From the NCBI GenBank assembly GCA_024236215.1, contig JACKKX010000002.1, forward strand, positions 434,001 to 498,000: a stretch of DNA of 64,000 nucleotides, read 5' to 3'. This DNA comes from Novosphingobium sp. GTDB taxonomy: Bacteria; Pseudomonadota; Alphaproteobacteria; Sphingomonadales; Sphingomonadaceae. Both the position numbers and the translations under genes were made by a program. Under the pieces are notes generated by a model. It had not been told where the DNA came from. It saw nothing but the letters and a program-made list of their open reading frames with translations, and searched no databases. Shown one piece after another: positions 18,901-28,129 of the stretch (positions within the stretch are counted from its first letter, which is position 1; each line of letters starts with the position of its first letter).

Positions 18901-21900
18901 GCGGCAAGCGCCTCCACGACCTGACCGGCGAACAGGCCCCGGCGGTCGAACCGGGAGAGGTGGTGTGGCTTTCGGCCTCCGCCGGGACGGGCAAGACCCA
19001 GGTCTTGTCCGCCCGCGTGCTGCGGCTGCTGTTGCAGACGGATGTCAGCCCCTCGCAAGTGCTGTGCCTGACCTTCACCAAGGCGGGCGCAACCGAGATG
19101 GCCACCCGCATCAACGAAACCCTGGCGCGCTGGGTCCGCGCCCGGCCCGAGGCGCTGGCGGCGGACCTCAAGGCAATCGGGGCCGATTTCGGTCCGGCGG
19201 CACAGGCCCGCGCGCGCACCCTGTTTGCCGAGGTACTCGATTGTCCCGGCGGGGGTCTGCGGATCGATACCATCCATGCCTTTGCCCAGTGGCTGCTGGC
19301 CGCATTCCCTCACGAGGCCGGGCTGGTTCCCGGCACCCGCGCGATGGAAGACCGCGACCGCGACCTGCTGCTGCGCGAGGTGCTGGCGGACCTGCTGGTC
19401 GAGGCCGAGCGCGGCAACGACGCGGCAACGCTCGATGCGCTGGCGGCGCTGTCACTGCGGCTGGGGCCGGATGCGGTCGAGGGCTATATGCTGCGCTGCG
19501 CTGCTGCGCGTGAGGCATGGGAAGGGCCGGGCGCCTGGCAGCCGCCGATGCTGCCCCGTGTGCGCCAGCTGATCGGCCTGCCCAGCGATGCCGACGAGGC
19601 CGACCTGGAGCGGCTGTGCGACGACGGCCACTTCGCGGTGGACGCCCTGCATTGCTGCCGCGCTGCCTATGCGCAGTGGAACGGCAAGAAGGGGCTGGCG
19701 GGCCGGGCGGTGATTGCCGACTGGCTGGCCGCGCCGCCCGCCACGCGGCTTGCCACGCTGGGCGATCTGCATGCCGTGCTGTTCACTCAGAAGGACACCG
19801 TCCGCGACGTTTCCAGCCTCGAAAAATTCGAGGAACATTTCGCTGCCGCTGCCGATGAAGTGCTGCAATGCTCGCTGGCGGTGCGCGAACGGCGGGTGCT
19901 GATGCAGCTGGCGGATTTTCTTGCCCCCTCGCTTGAGCTGGGGCGCAAGTTCGCGCTGGCCTGGGACGCGGCCAAGCAGCGCGCCGGATTTATCGATTTC
20001 GACGACCAGATCCGCCGCGCCGCCGCCCTGCTCAATACGGGCACGCTTGCGGAATGGATCCGCTACAAGCTTGACCGGCGCTTCGATCATATCCTGGTTG
20101 ACGAGGCGCAGGATACCAACGCTGCGCAGTGGCGCATTATCGACGCATTGACGGGCGACTTTTTCGCCGGCGAAGGCGCCCATGCCGACAAGCTGCGCAC
20201 GCTGTTCGTGGTTGGCGATTACAAGCAGGCGATCTTCCGCTTCCAGGGCACCAGCCCGGAAAACTTCGAGGCGGCGCGGCGACGGGTGCGCGCGGCGATG
20301 GCGGGCCTGGCCACCAATGCCCGTGCGCTTGGCGGCAGCGCCGTGCCGCGCGAGCTGCGTGAGCTGGGGCTTGGCACCAGTTTCCGCACCGCAGCTTCGA
20401 TCCTGCACTTCGTCGATATGGCGCTTGGCCGGATCGGGGGCGAAAACCTTGGCCTGACCGAACCGCCGCCCGCCCATGTGGGAGAGGATCGCCCGGGACT
20501 GGTCACGCTGTGGCGCGTGATCGGCGCGGCCGAGACCGGCGAGCCCGCCGACGATAGCGATGAGGGCGAAGAGAGCTGGTTCGCGCGCTCGGACCGGCAA
20601 CTGGCCAACCGGATCGCGCTGCAGGTCCGCGCCTGGCTCGACGAGGGTTACCCGCTGGTCAAGGGGCAGCCGTCCGGCGGCGCGCGCCGGGCCGGGCCGG
20701 GCGACGTGATGGTGCTGGTGCGTAAGCGCAAGGAGCTGGCCGGTCTGATCGTCGCGCGGCTCCATGCCGCGGGCGTGGCGGTGGCAGGGGTCGATCGTTT
20801 GCGGCTTGCCGCACCGCTTGCGGTGCGCGATCTGATGGCGGCCCTGCGCTTTGCCGCGCAGCCGCTCGACGATCTCAACCTTGCCTGCCTGCTTGTCTCG
20901 CCGCTGATCGGGTGGAATCAGGAGCAGCTGCTCGAACACGGCTATCGGCCTGAAGGCATGACCTTGTGGGAGCATCTGCGCCGCGTGCGCGGGGGCGCCG
21001 AAACCGGCGCAGCGGTTACGCAGCTGCTCGAACTGCTGGGAAAGGCCGATTACGATCCGCCGCAGGTGCTGCTCCACTGGTTGCTGACCGGTCCGTGGCA
21101 GGGCCGCCGACGCCTGACCGCGCGGCTCGGCGCGGAAGCCAACGATCCGATTGACGAGCTGCTCAATGCCGCCAGCGCCTATGCCAGCGCCGAGGCGATC
21201 TGTCTGGCGGGCTTCATCCGCTGGTTCGATGCCGGCGAGGGTGAGCTCAAGCGTGAGGCGGGGCAGGCCGGCAGCGAAGTACGGGTGATGACCGTTCACG
21301 GGGCCAAGGGATTGCAGGCGCCGATCGTGATCCTGGCCGATGCCGCCGACAATCCTGACAATTCGCGCGCCAGCCCGCTGGTTATCGCCGATGGCGCGGG
21401 CCGGGCGATCCCGCTCCCCCCGCTGCCCAAAGAGGAAAAGCCGGGGCTGCTGGCCGAGGCTGAGGCGAGGGCCGCCGCCGAGGAGCGCCAGGAACACTGG
21501 CGCCTGCTCTATGTGGCGATGACCCGCGCGGAAGAGGCGCTGTTCGTGGCCGGGGCGCTTGGCCCGCGCGAGATGGCGCCCGCGCCGGATTCGTGGTTTG
21601 CGCGGCTTGAGGCCCTGTTCCAGCCCGAGGAATGGCTGGAGGACCCGCTATGGGGGGCGCGGGTCGAGCATGGCGAGCGGCCGCAGGTTGCCGTGCCCGC
21701 GCCCGCTTCGGCCAGTGCCGCCTTGCCGCTTTTGCCGCCCTGGCTGGAAACCCCGGTTGCCGCCGAACCGCGCCCGCCGCGCCCGCTGGCGCCTTCGGCC
21801 CTCGGCGAGGAGCGCGAGGCCGATCCGCCCTGGCCGCCCGGCGCGGGCCCTCAGGCCGCGCGGCGCGGGGTCCTGATCCACAAACTGCTCGAGCGCTTGC

Positions 21901-22373
21901 CCGAAGTCGAGCCACTGGGGCGTAAGGCCGCCGCCGAGGCCTGGCTGGCGCGCAACGCCGCCGATCTCGATGCGCCCGCGCGGGCGGAAATGGTCGGATC
22001 GGCCCTGGCAGTGCTTGCGCACAAAGGTTGGGCCGAGCTTTTCGCACCCGGCGCGCTGGGCGAGGTGCCGATCGCGGCGGTGGTTGGCGATCAGGTTGTG
22101 GCAGGAACGATCGACCGGCTGCTGATCGGGCCGGAGCGGATCCAGCTGGTCGATTTCAAGACCGCGCGGCGCGTGCCGGCCACGCTCGATGCGGTGCCGG
22201 TGGCGATTCTGCGGCAGATGGCTGCCTATGCCGCCGCGCTCGAGGCAGCCTATCCCGGCCGAGCGATCGAGGCGGCGATCCTCTATACCCAGACGCCGAT
22301 GCTGCTGCCGATCCCGCCAGAGCTGTTGGCGATGCACAAGCAGGCATTGACGGGGGCGCAGGAATCCTATTGA
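18897..22373 (+). CDS. addA: AddA subunit of the AddAB double-strand break repair helicase-nuclease
   Basis: UvrD-like superfamily 1 helicase and nuclease. From the overlapping ATG at 18897 the product is 1158 residues. Walker A SASAGTGKTQVLSAR lies near residue 27. Helicase motifs include LCLTFTKAGATEMA, DHILVDEAQDTN, VVGDYKQAIFRFQG, VMTVHGAKGLQAPIV and LLYVAMTRAEEAL. A C-terminal nuclease domain holds VAGTIDRLLIGP and LVDFKTARR. Conserved order addB-addA with trxA downstream. Confidence 0.95.
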   Translation: MSGKRLHDLTGEQAPAVEPGEVVWLSASAGTGKTQVLSARVLRLLLQTDVSPSQVLCLTFTKAGATEMATRINETLARWVRARPEALAADLKAIGADFGPAAQARARTLFAEVLDCPGGGLRIDTIHAFAQWLLAAFPHEAGLVPGTRAMEDRDRDLLLREVLADLLVEAERGNDAATLDALAALSLRLGPDAVEGYMLRCAAAREAWEGPGAWQPPMLPRVRQLIGLPSDADEADLERLCDDGHFAVDALHCCRAAYAQWNGKKGLAGRAVIADWLAAPPATRLATLGDLHAVLFTQKDTVRDVSSLEKFEEHFAAAADEVLQCSLAVRERRVLMQLADFLAPSLELGRKFALAWDAAKQRAGFIDFDDQIRRAAALLNTGTLAEWIRYKLDRRFDHILVDEAQDTNAAQWRIIDALTGDFFAGEGAHADKLRTLFVVGDYKQAIFRFQGTSPENFEAARRRVRAAMAGLATNARALGGSAVPRELRELGLGTSFRTAASILHFVDMALGRIGGENLGLTEPPPAHVGEDRPGLVTLWRVIGAAETGEPADDSDEGEESWFARSDRQLANRIALQVRAWLDEGYPLVKGQPSGGARRAGPGDVMVLVRKRKELAGLIVARLHAAGVAVAGVDRLRLAAPLAVRDLMAALRFAAQPLDDLNLACLLVSPLIGWNQEQLLEHGYRPEGMTLWEHLRRVRGGAETGAAVTQLLELLGKADYDPPQVLLHWLLTGPWQGRRRLTARLGAEANDPIDELLNAASAYASAEAICLAGFIRWFDAGEGELKREAGQAGSEVRVMTVHGAKGLQAPIVILADAADNPDNSRASPLVIADGAGRAIPLPPLPKEEKPGLLAEAEARAAAEERQEHWRLLYVAMTRAEEALFVAGALGPREMAPAPDSWFARLEALFQPEEWLEDPLWGARVEHGERPQVAVPAPASASAALPLLPPWLETPVAAEPRPPRPLAPSALGEEREADPPWPPGAGPQAARRGVLIHKLLERLPEVEPLGRKAAAEAWLARNAADLDAPARAEMVGSALAVLAHKGWAELFAPGALGEVPIAAVVGDQVVAGTIDRLLIGPERIQLVDFKTARRVPATLDAVPVAILRQMAAYAAALEAAYPGRAIEAAILYTQTPMLLPIPPELLAMHKQALTGAQESY

Positions 22374-22438
22374 TCCGGCGCGATTGCCAAGCGGCGCGCG
22401 GCGCCTATCTTGGCCGCCAACGCTCAAGGAGATTCCCG

Positions 22439-22759
22439 ATGGCTACCAAGGCCGTAACCGATGCCACCTTTGCCGCCGACGTGCTTCAGTCCGACAAGCC
22501 CGTGCTGGTCGATTTCTGGGCCGACTGGTGCGGCCCGTGCAAGATGATCGCCCCTGCGCTGGAGGAAATCAGCGAGGAACTGGCCGATCGGGTGGCCATC
22601 GCCAAGGTTGATATCATGGAAAACACCGATGTTTCGGCGCAGTTCGGCGTGCAGTCGATCCCGCTGATGATCCTGTTCAAGGATGGGCAGCCGGTCGCGC
22701 AAAAGCTGGGCGCCGCGCCCAAGAGCCAGCTCAAGGGCTGGCTGGAAAGCGTCCTCTAA
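22439..22759 (+). CDS. trxA: Thioredoxin
   Basis: Cytosolic 106-residue dithiol reductase that serves ribonucleotide reductase, peroxiredoxins and methionine sulfoxide reductase. The active site is FWADWCGPCKMIAP and the cis-Pro motif is QSIPLMILF. The ATG at 22439 is preceded by AAGGAGA at good spacing. Its stop overlaps the convergent phosphatase stop in the four bases CTAA. Confidence 0.97.
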   Translation: MATKAVTDATFAADVLQSDKPVLVDFWADWCGPCKMIAPALEEISEELADRVAIAKVDIMENTDVSAQFGVQSIPLMILFKDGQPVAQKLGAAPKSQLKGWLESVL

Positions 22760-23559
22760 AGGCTAGCCAGCCGCACGGCGAGATCGTCCCACAGGGCGGG
22801 GCTGGCGGCGCCGATCAGGCCGGGAAGGTGTGCCTCATCGACCCGGTAGGGGCGCCCGTCGGGCCGCGCTGCCTTGCCTCCGGCTTCGTTGACGAACAGG
22901 ACGCCTGCGGCGTGATCCCAGGCAAGGGTCCGCTCGAAGATCGAGACATCGTTCACGCCAAGCACCAGGCGGGGATACTGCTCGGCCGCGCAGCGCGGGA
23001 TATCGACCAATGCATAGTGCGGGGCGATATGCGCCTTCATCGCCTCGCGCCGGTCCTGGTCCATGAAAACCAGCGATATCGCCGCGACCGGCGGCACCTT
23101 CCCGGTGCAGCGCGCGCTGACCTGCACATCATCGACGAAGGCGCCGCCGCCGCGATGGGCATGGCACAGCCGCCCGCTGAGCGGATCGTAGATCCATCCC
23201 GCCCTGGTCTCTCCCGCCTCGGCCAGCGCCACCATGATCCCGAACGGCGGCTTTCCCGCGGCGTAATTGTTGGTTCCGTCGATGGGATCGATGATCCAGC
23301 ACAGCGCATCGCCTAGCCGCTCCAGCAAGGCCGGATCGGCGTGTGCAGCCTCCTCGCCAACGATCGCCGCTTCGCCTAGCAGACGCGCCAACCCTTCGGC
23401 CAGGATCAGCTCGGCCTCCTTGTCCGCCACGGTCACTACATCGTCCGCCGCCTTGGCGTCGATTTCGTGCGCGGCAAGTGCCTGGTAACGTGGCAAGATC
23501 GCTCGCTGCGCAGCCTCCTGCATCACCGCTAGAACCGCCGGGGTGAGCGAACCGGTCAC
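22756..23559 (-). CDS. Inositol monophosphatase family protein (possibly histidinol-phosphatase HisN-like)
   Basis: Mg-dependent phosphatase of the IMPase/SuhB/CysQ superfamily, 267 residues. Visible metal-binding motifs are the GEEAAH Glu, WIIDPIDGTNNYAAG and the C-terminal AWDHAAGVLFVNEAGG. Substrate cannot be fixed by eye; inositol phosphate, histidinol phosphate and PAP are all possible. It begins with GTG overlapping the GFA gene stop (GTGA) and is last in an argJ-GFA-phosphatase minus-strand operon. Confidence 0.85.
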   Translation of the reverse strand: MTGSLTPAVLAVMQEAAQRAILPRYQALAAHEIDAKAADDVVTVADKEAELILAEGLARLLGEAAIVGEEAAHADPALLERLGDALCWIIDPIDGTNNYAAGKPPFGIMVALAEAGETRAGWIYDPLSGRLCHAHRGGGAFVDDVQVSARCTGKVPPVAAISLVFMDQDRREAMKAHIAPHYALVDIPRCAAEQYPRLVLGVNDVSIFERTLAWDHAAGVLFVNEAGGKAARPDGRPYRVDEAHLPGLIGAASPALWDDLAVRLASL

Positions 23560-23984
23560 CCCAGACCTTCGCGCCGCGATCGGGGATAGCGGGGCAGCTG
23601 GTCAGCGGGGTGATCCCACGCGATCCGGCTATCCCAATAGATGTGAAAACCTGGACGAACCACGGCGGGATTGTCGAGCGTGGCAAGGTTGAAGTCGCGC
23701 GTCGTGGCGGCTTCCCGATCCTGCACCCACAGCGGCGTGCCACAGCTGCCGCAAAACCAGCGTTCGGCCTCCGCGCTTGAGGCGTGGCGACGCAGAGCCT
23801 CCGCGCCGCGCTCGATCGTCATCGCCGCTATTTCGGCGGTGGCGAATGCCATCGCCGGGCTTCCCGAATTGAGCTGACAGGTCCGGCAATGGCACCACCC
23901 GGCATCGCGCGGCGCTTGACCGAGCCGGTAGCGCACCGCTCCGCACAGGCATCCACCGGAAAGGTCAGCTGCGGTAGTCGGCAT
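23556..23984 (-). CDS. GFA family protein (CENP-V/Gfa-type zinc-binding domain)
   Basis: Mss4-like beta-fold protein of the glutathione-dependent formaldehyde-activating (GFA) family, 142 residues. Zinc-binding cysteines are seen in GGCLCGAVRY, WCHCRTCQ and FCGSCGTPLW. The biochemical role of most members is unknown; the formaldehyde link is weak outside the founding enzyme. The ATG at 23984 lies inside the end of argJ, implying coupling. Confidence 0.85.
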   Translation of the reverse strand: MPTTAADLSGGCLCGAVRYRLGQAPRDAGWCHCRTCQLNSGSPAMAFATAEIAAMTIERGAEALRRHASSAEAERWFCGSCGTPLWVQDREAATTRDFNLATLDNPAVVRPGFHIYWDSRIAWDHPADQLPRYPRSRREGLG

Positions 23985-25191
23985 TGATCGAGATGTAGCC
24001 GTGAGTGAGATCGCAGGTCCAGACCGTGGCCGCACCGTCCCCCAGGCCAAGGTCGACCTCGATCGAGACTTCCCGCCCCTTGAGGTGCGCGGCGACCGGT
24101 GCTTCGTCATAATCGGCCAGCGGCTGGCCTTCGCGCGCGGCCCAGGTCCCGCCAAATCCGATCGACAGCCGGTCGCGGTCGGCCGGTTCGCCGGCCTTGC
24201 CCACAGCCATCACCACGCGGCCCCAGTTGGCGTCCTCTCCGGCGATCGCGGTCTTGACCAGCGGCGAGTTGGCGATGGCCAGGCCGACCTTGCGGGCGCT
24301 TTCGTCCGAAACAGCACCACGGACGCTAATCGCGATAAACTTCTGCGCCCCTTCGCCATCGCGCACGACCAGGTGGGCGAGCTGGCGGCAAACATCGTCG
24401 AGCGCGGCGGCAAAGGCATCGGCACCGGCGTCCTCAAAGGAGCCGAGCGGTCCATTGGCGGCCTTGCCAGTGGCAAATGCCAGCACTGTATCGCTGGTCG
24501 ACGTGTCGGAATCGACCGTTATGCAGCTGAAACTGCGCTGGTTGGCCGCGCTCAGCAGTTGCTGGAGGAACTCCGGTTCGATCGCACAATCGGTGAAGAT
24601 ATAGCCCAGCATGGTCGCCATGTCGGGCGCGATCATTCCGCTGCCCTTGATGATCGCGGCCAGGGTCACGGTCTTGCCGTCGACAATCGCCTGCGCCCAG
24701 GCCCCCTTGGCGAAGGTATCGGTGGTGCCGATGGTATTGGCGGCCTCTTCCCAGCCGCACGGCTCGGCGCGTAGCGCGGCCTCGATCCCGGCGCGGGCTT
24801 TGTCCTTGGGCAGGGGGACGCCGATCACCCCGGTCGAGGATACGAACACCTCGTCCATCGGGCATTCAAGGTGACCGGCCACCTGCTCCATGATCTGCTC
24901 GACCGCCTCGCGCCCGCGATAACCGGTAAAGGCGTTGGAATTGCCGGCATTGACCACCAGCGCCCGCGCCCGGCCCTGCTTCACCGCCTCACGCCCCAGT
25001 TCGACTTCTGACGAACAGCAGACATTGCGGGTGAATACCCCCGCCACGGCCGTTCCCGGGCTCAGCTCGACATAGGTGAGATCGCAGCGCCCCCAATTCT
25101 TGTACCCGGCGCGCGCCACGCGCAGCGTGACCCCGGCGATCGCGGGCATCGCCGGAAAGGGCAGGGCAAGGGGGGAAGCTTCGTGGCTCAT
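23965..25191 (-). CDS. argJ: Bifunctional glutamate N-acetyltransferase / amino-acid acetyltransferase
   Basis: Arginine-biosynthesis enzyme that transfers the acetyl group from N-acetylornithine to glutamate (and may also use acetyl-CoA). The 408-residue precursor self-cleaves into two chains before the Thr in GSGMIAPDMATMLGYIFTD, which is intact. The N-terminal SPLALPFPAMPAIAGVTLRVA and the VNAGNSNAFTG motif are typical. First gene of the minus-strand operon leading to the GFA and phosphatase genes. Confidence 0.95.
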   Translation of the reverse strand: MSHEASPLALPFPAMPAIAGVTLRVARAGYKNWGRCDLTYVELSPGTAVAGVFTRNVCCSSEVELGREAVKQGRARALVVNAGNSNAFTGYRGREAVEQIMEQVAGHLECPMDEVFVSSTGVIGVPLPKDKARAGIEAALRAEPCGWEEAANTIGTTDTFAKGAWAQAIVDGKTVTLAAIIKGSGMIAPDMATMLGYIFTDCAIEPEFLQQLLSAANQRSFSCITVDSDTSTSDTVLAFATGKAANGPLGSFEDAGADAFAAALDDVCRQLAHLVVRDGEGAQKFIAISVRGAVSDESARKVGLAIANSPLVKTAIAGEDANWGRVVMAVGKAGEPADRDRLSIGFGGTWAAREGQPLADYDEAPVAAHLKGREVSIEVDLGLGDGAATVWTCDLTHGYISINADYRS

Positions 25192-25210
25192 GGCGAGGGG
25201 CGCTGACCTC

Positions 25211-26071
25211 TCAGCTCCCCAGCTTGATCAGCGCGGTCGGTGCCGCACCGCTGCGGGGGGTGACGTGCCATTCGAGCTTCTGTCCGGCCGGATCCTTTTG
25301 CGGCCCTTCGTCGGTGTTGTTGGCGAGGATCTGGCCGTCGGTGGTCAGCACCAGGTGCCCGTCAAGCTGCGGCATGTTGGGGATATCCTGCATGCCAGGA
25401 TCGCCGGCTGCCATGCCTGCGCCCATCGCGTTCATTCCGCCGTTGTTGGCGGCGGTAAAGGCCGGGGCATCAAACCGCACCGTAGCGTCGTTGCGGCGGT
25501 TGAGCACCACGAAGGGCAGGGTCATCTGCACCCGCTCCATGGTCGGGAAGGTGAAATCGTAGTCGAGATGGCCCGAAACCGCGAAATCGACATCGTAGAG
25601 GCCGTCGCCTTTATAATCGACCCGGTTGAACCCGGCCTGGCGGCGCAGACGGGCGGCGAGTTCCTCGGCGGCCTTGGGGTCGCTGGGATCGATGCCGCCC
25701 AGCATGGCGCGCATTTCCTCGGCTTCCTTCTTCTTCTTTTCGACTGCGGCCTTGTGCGATTCCTCCCATTCGGACTGCTGCTGAGCAAGCTCGTCCTTGG
25801 TGCATTCGCGCTCGGTCATGTCGTCATCTTCGTTATTGCAGGCCGAGGGTTCGAACTTGTCGTTCGCCGCGCTGTCCATCTGGGCCAGTTTGGAGAGGCC
25901 AAGCAGGAAGATCTCGCCGCTGTAGGTAAAGCTGAAGCGTCCGTCCTTGCGCAGATCGAGGGTCGAGGTGAACTTGCCCGGCAGCACCAGACAGGCCGCC
26001 AGGGCCATCGAGAGCAGCACCGCGAGGCCCGCTGCGGCAAGACGACGCCCAGTGACATTGAGGTTCATCAT
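25211..26071 (-). CDS. Predicted lipoprotein of unknown function with charged central helix
   Basis: Not recognised. From the ATG at 26071, which overlaps the rlmB stop, the product has a type II signal peptide ending in lipobox LAAC (Cys near residue 27). A beta-rich start (TSTLDLRKDGRFSFTYSGEI), a strongly charged, probably coiled-coil segment (about residues 95-125, rich in Glu and Lys), and a second beta-rich region with a Gly/Met-rich insert (NGGMNAMGAGMAAG) follow. It is likely anchored to a membrane leaflet facing the periplasm. The KDGRF-like start resembles DUF-type lipoproteins of sphingomonads, but no function can be assigned. Confidence 0.72.
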   Translation of the reverse strand: MMNLNVTGRRLAAAGLAVLLSMALAACLVLPGKFTSTLDLRKDGRFSFTYSGEIFLLGLSKLAQMDSAANDKFEPSACNNEDDDMTERECTKDELAQQQSEWEESHKAAVEKKKKEAEEMRAMLGGIDPSDPKAAEELAARLRRQAGFNRVDYKGDGLYDVDFAVSGHLDYDFTFPTMERVQMTLPFVVLNRRNDATVRFDAPAFTAANNGGMNAMGAGMAAGDPGMQDIPNMPQLDGHLVLTTDGQILANNTDEGPQKDPAGQKLEWHVTPRSGAAPTALIKLGS

Positions 26072-26874
26072 TCGCTCTCCCTGGTGGCGACGGCGTAAAG
26101 CGCGATCGCGGCGGCGTTGGACACGTTGAGGCTTTCGATCGCGCTCGAGATTGGCAGGCGTGCGATCGCATCGCAATGCTGGATGATGTTGTGGCGCATT
26201 CCCTCGCCTTCGGCGCCGAGGACAAGCGCCACGGATCCGGCGGGGAGGGCTTCGGCCAGGGTGGCGGTGCCTTCGCCGTCAAGCCCGATCCGCCAGTACC
26301 CCGCCTCGGCCAGCTCCTCGAGCGCGCGCGCCAGGTTGACCACGCGCACCCATGGCACCGTTTCCAGCGCGCCCGAGGCGCTTTTGGCCAGAGTGCCCGA
26401 TTCGGGCGGTGCATGGCGGTCCTGCGTAATCAGCGCACGAGCGCCGAAGGCCGCGCACGAGCGCAGGATCGCGCCGACATTGTGCGGGTCGGTAACCTGA
26501 TCGAGCACCACCACCGGACGGGCCGGATCGCCATCGATCACCTCGTCGAGGAACACGTCCTCAAGCGCGTCGCATTCCAGCACCAGCCCCTGGTGCGGTG
26601 CATCGCGCGCGACGAGGCGGGCGAGATCGGCGGGAGAGGCCCATTCGAGCGGAAAATCGCTCGGCAGCTCGCCATCGAGCGAAGCCACGCCCTCGCGCGT
26701 GGCCCACAGCTTGCGGTGGCGGCGATCGGGGTTGAGCAAGGCTGCCTCAACCGCATGGCGGCCCCACAGCCGCACCGCACCGGTGCTGGCCCGGCCCGAG
26801 CCGCGCCCGCCCTGCATGCGTCCCGCGCGCCCGCGCAGGGCCCGCGACGGTCGCTGGTCCGGGCGGCGGCTCAT
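26068..26874 (-). CDS. rlmB: 23S rRNA (guanosine-2'-O)-methyltransferase-like, TrmH/SpoU family
   Basis: SPOUT-fold AdoMet-dependent RNA 2'-O-methyltransferase. The 268-residue product starts with a basic disordered tail, then a substrate-binding domain (LWGRHAVEAALLNPDR), then the knot domain with motif 1 DQVTDPHNVGAILRSC, motif 2 LVLGAEGEGM and motif 3 LPISSAIESLNVSNAAAIALY. RlmB is the best match; TrmH is possible. An upstream ATG at 27018 would run through the island attachment repeat and is rejected. Confidence 0.88.
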   Translation of the reverse strand: MSRRPDQRPSRALRGRAGRMQGGRGSGRASTGAVRLWGRHAVEAALLNPDRRHRKLWATREGVASLDGELPSDFPLEWASPADLARLVARDAPHQGLVLECDALEDVFLDEVIDGDPARPVVVLDQVTDPHNVGAILRSCAAFGARALITQDRHAPPESGTLAKSASGALETVPWVRVVNLARALEELAEAGYWRIGLDGEGTATLAEALPAGSVALVLGAEGEGMRHNIIQHCDAIARLPISSAIESLNVSNAAAIALYAVATRESE

Positions 26875-26912
26875 GTTGCGAATCCGGAATTCATGCCGCT
26901 TCCCTAGGGGAT

Positions 26913-26941
26913 GGTGGTGGACAGGGCTTGAATCGAACTGG
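26913..26941. repeat. Distal attachment repeat (att) copied from the tRNA-Tyr 3' end
   Basis: GGTGGTGGACAGGGCT is identical to 46299-46314, and the next 13 bases match at 10 positions (26929-26941 versus 46315-46327; differences at the first, fourth and twelfth). Read on the minus strand it is the tRNA 3' end with T-loop and CCA. No other part of a tRNA is present here, so it is an att remnant. Confidence 0.88.
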
Positions 26942-26991
26942 AAAAATAACCCTTTGATATCAATCCCGTTCTTGGAACAAACGCAGGTCTT

Positions 26992-27012
26992 CCCCCACAC
27001 TCTCCCCCACAT
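26992..27012. repeat. Left-end CCCCCACA(CT) repeat pair, candidate integrase arm sites
   Basis: Two tandem copies, CCCCCACACT at 26992-27001 and CCCCCACAT at 27004-27012, lie about 50 bp inside the left att repeat. The same 8-10-mer recurs four times beside the integrase at the right end (46111-46188), once inverted. Confidence 0.6.
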
Positions 27013-27169
27013 TTTCATTCATTTAACGGTGGTTCGGTTCAGCGTTTTGATCGAAAAGCTGAACAAATTGGCGGTTCGCGGAGCGCCTGAGTGCAGCATA
27101 ATGGCGCTTCCTCGGACTGTCCATTTGCGAGTTAGAGACTTGGTTCAAGCCATCAATTGCTCTTCACGG

Positions 27170-27871
27170 TCAACTGCTCTGACCATCGAGCAGATGGCGC
27201 AATGAAGTCGGCGCAACCCAATGCGGCGTTGCTGTTTCCCTTGCCATCTGAGCAAACGCCTTCGCCTGGAAAAGGTCGCCTTGAGCTTCTCTGAAAAGAG
27301 CAAGGGAAGTTAATGTGCCTGGTGATCCGCGCCCAATGTCTTCTGGAGTAACGGATAGCGCAAAGGCCATCCGGTTTTCGAGTTGAGACATTGCACACTT
27401 ACGGAACAAGGTCGCCGCCCCAGTCGCCGCATTCCTTAATGACGCGATGTCATCTGTATAACTCCACCAGGTATCGAGAGCATCGGCGCTCAAGCGTTCG
27501 CGAAAGGCGCATTCGATTTCCTTAAAGCCCCTGGGATCAACCTCCCCTCCGATGACATTGGGGATGGCTAGTGGTTGTACACCGAGATTGACGGTGAACT
27601 TGCCTCCATATCTCAACCCCTGAAGATTTACGGCCAAGGCGAACCCGTCTTTTAGCAAACGGAAATTTCGTCCCGATCCCTTGAAGCCGCATTCGCGGAT
27701 GACAGGCGCAAGATGATCCCGCCAGGCATTCTCGATTGAATAGACTCTCTTGGAGCCGTCATCCTTTCGGGGCAATTGTTTGACAGGGGTAGATGGCCCG
27801 TCAAATTCATGGCCCCCACCTGTTCCCAAAAGCCTATTTATCCAATCGAATACTGACACCGGCAGGTCCAA
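27170..27871 (-). CDS. DUF4304-like protein of unknown function
   Basis: Island cargo at the left end. The 233-residue product contains a segment (about residues 48-110: ENAWRDHLAPVIRECGFKG, then GRNFRLLKDGFALAVNLQG) resembling DUF4304 proteins, which are common on accessory elements. No catalytic motif, signal or membrane segment is seen. The base composition is AT-richer than core genes. A toxin or defence role would be guesswork. Confidence 0.65.
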   Translation of the reverse strand: MDLPVSVFDWINRLLGTGGGHEFDGPSTPVKQLPRKDDGSKRVYSIENAWRDHLAPVIRECGFKGSGRNFRLLKDGFALAVNLQGLRYGGKFTVNLGVQPLAIPNVIGGEVDPRGFKEIECAFRERLSADALDTWWSYTDDIASLRNAATGAATLFRKCAMSQLENRMAFALSVTPEDIGRGSPGTLTSLALFREAQGDLFQAKAFAQMARETATPHWVAPTSLRHLLDGQSS

Positions 27872-27931
27872 AAACGTCTGACAGGTAAGACTCGCAAGCT
27901 GTTGGAATAATGCAAGCGGAATTGCAGGTTA

Positions 27932-28129
27932 TCACGATTGCTGGTTGCACCTTCGTCCAACCAGTGCGCGGAGGCTCGCGGTTGTCACCCGCGTTGCTTT
28001 GCCGATCTTGACGGTTTCGAGTTCGCCACTGGAAATCAGTTCATAGAGCTTTGTGCGCCCGATACCGATCATGCGGGCAGCGTCATTGACCCTGACGCAG
28101 ATCGGCTCGACAGGTTGATGGCCGCTCAT
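27932..28129 (-). CDS. Excisionase-like helix-turn-helix DNA-binding protein
   Basis: A 65-residue winged-helix/MerR-like HTH of the excisionase (Xis) type: VNDAARMIGIGRTKLYELISSGELETVKIGKATRVTT-like core. Such proteins direct integrase toward excision or regulate the element. Start overlaps the stop of the adjacent AlpA gene by four bases, so the pair forms a small operon. Confidence 0.8.
   Translation of the reverse strand: MSGHQPVEPICVRVNDAARMIGIGRTKLYELISSGELETVKIGKATRVTTASLRALVGRRCNQQS

Noticed and set aside
22756..22759. Overlapping stop codons of trxA and the phosphatase gene
   Set aside because: Convergent overlap of four bases is common in compact genomes.
26913..26941. Possible second tRNA at the left island end
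   Set aside because: Only the 3' third of a tRNA is present; the upstream sequence cannot form anticodon or D arms, so it is an att remnant.
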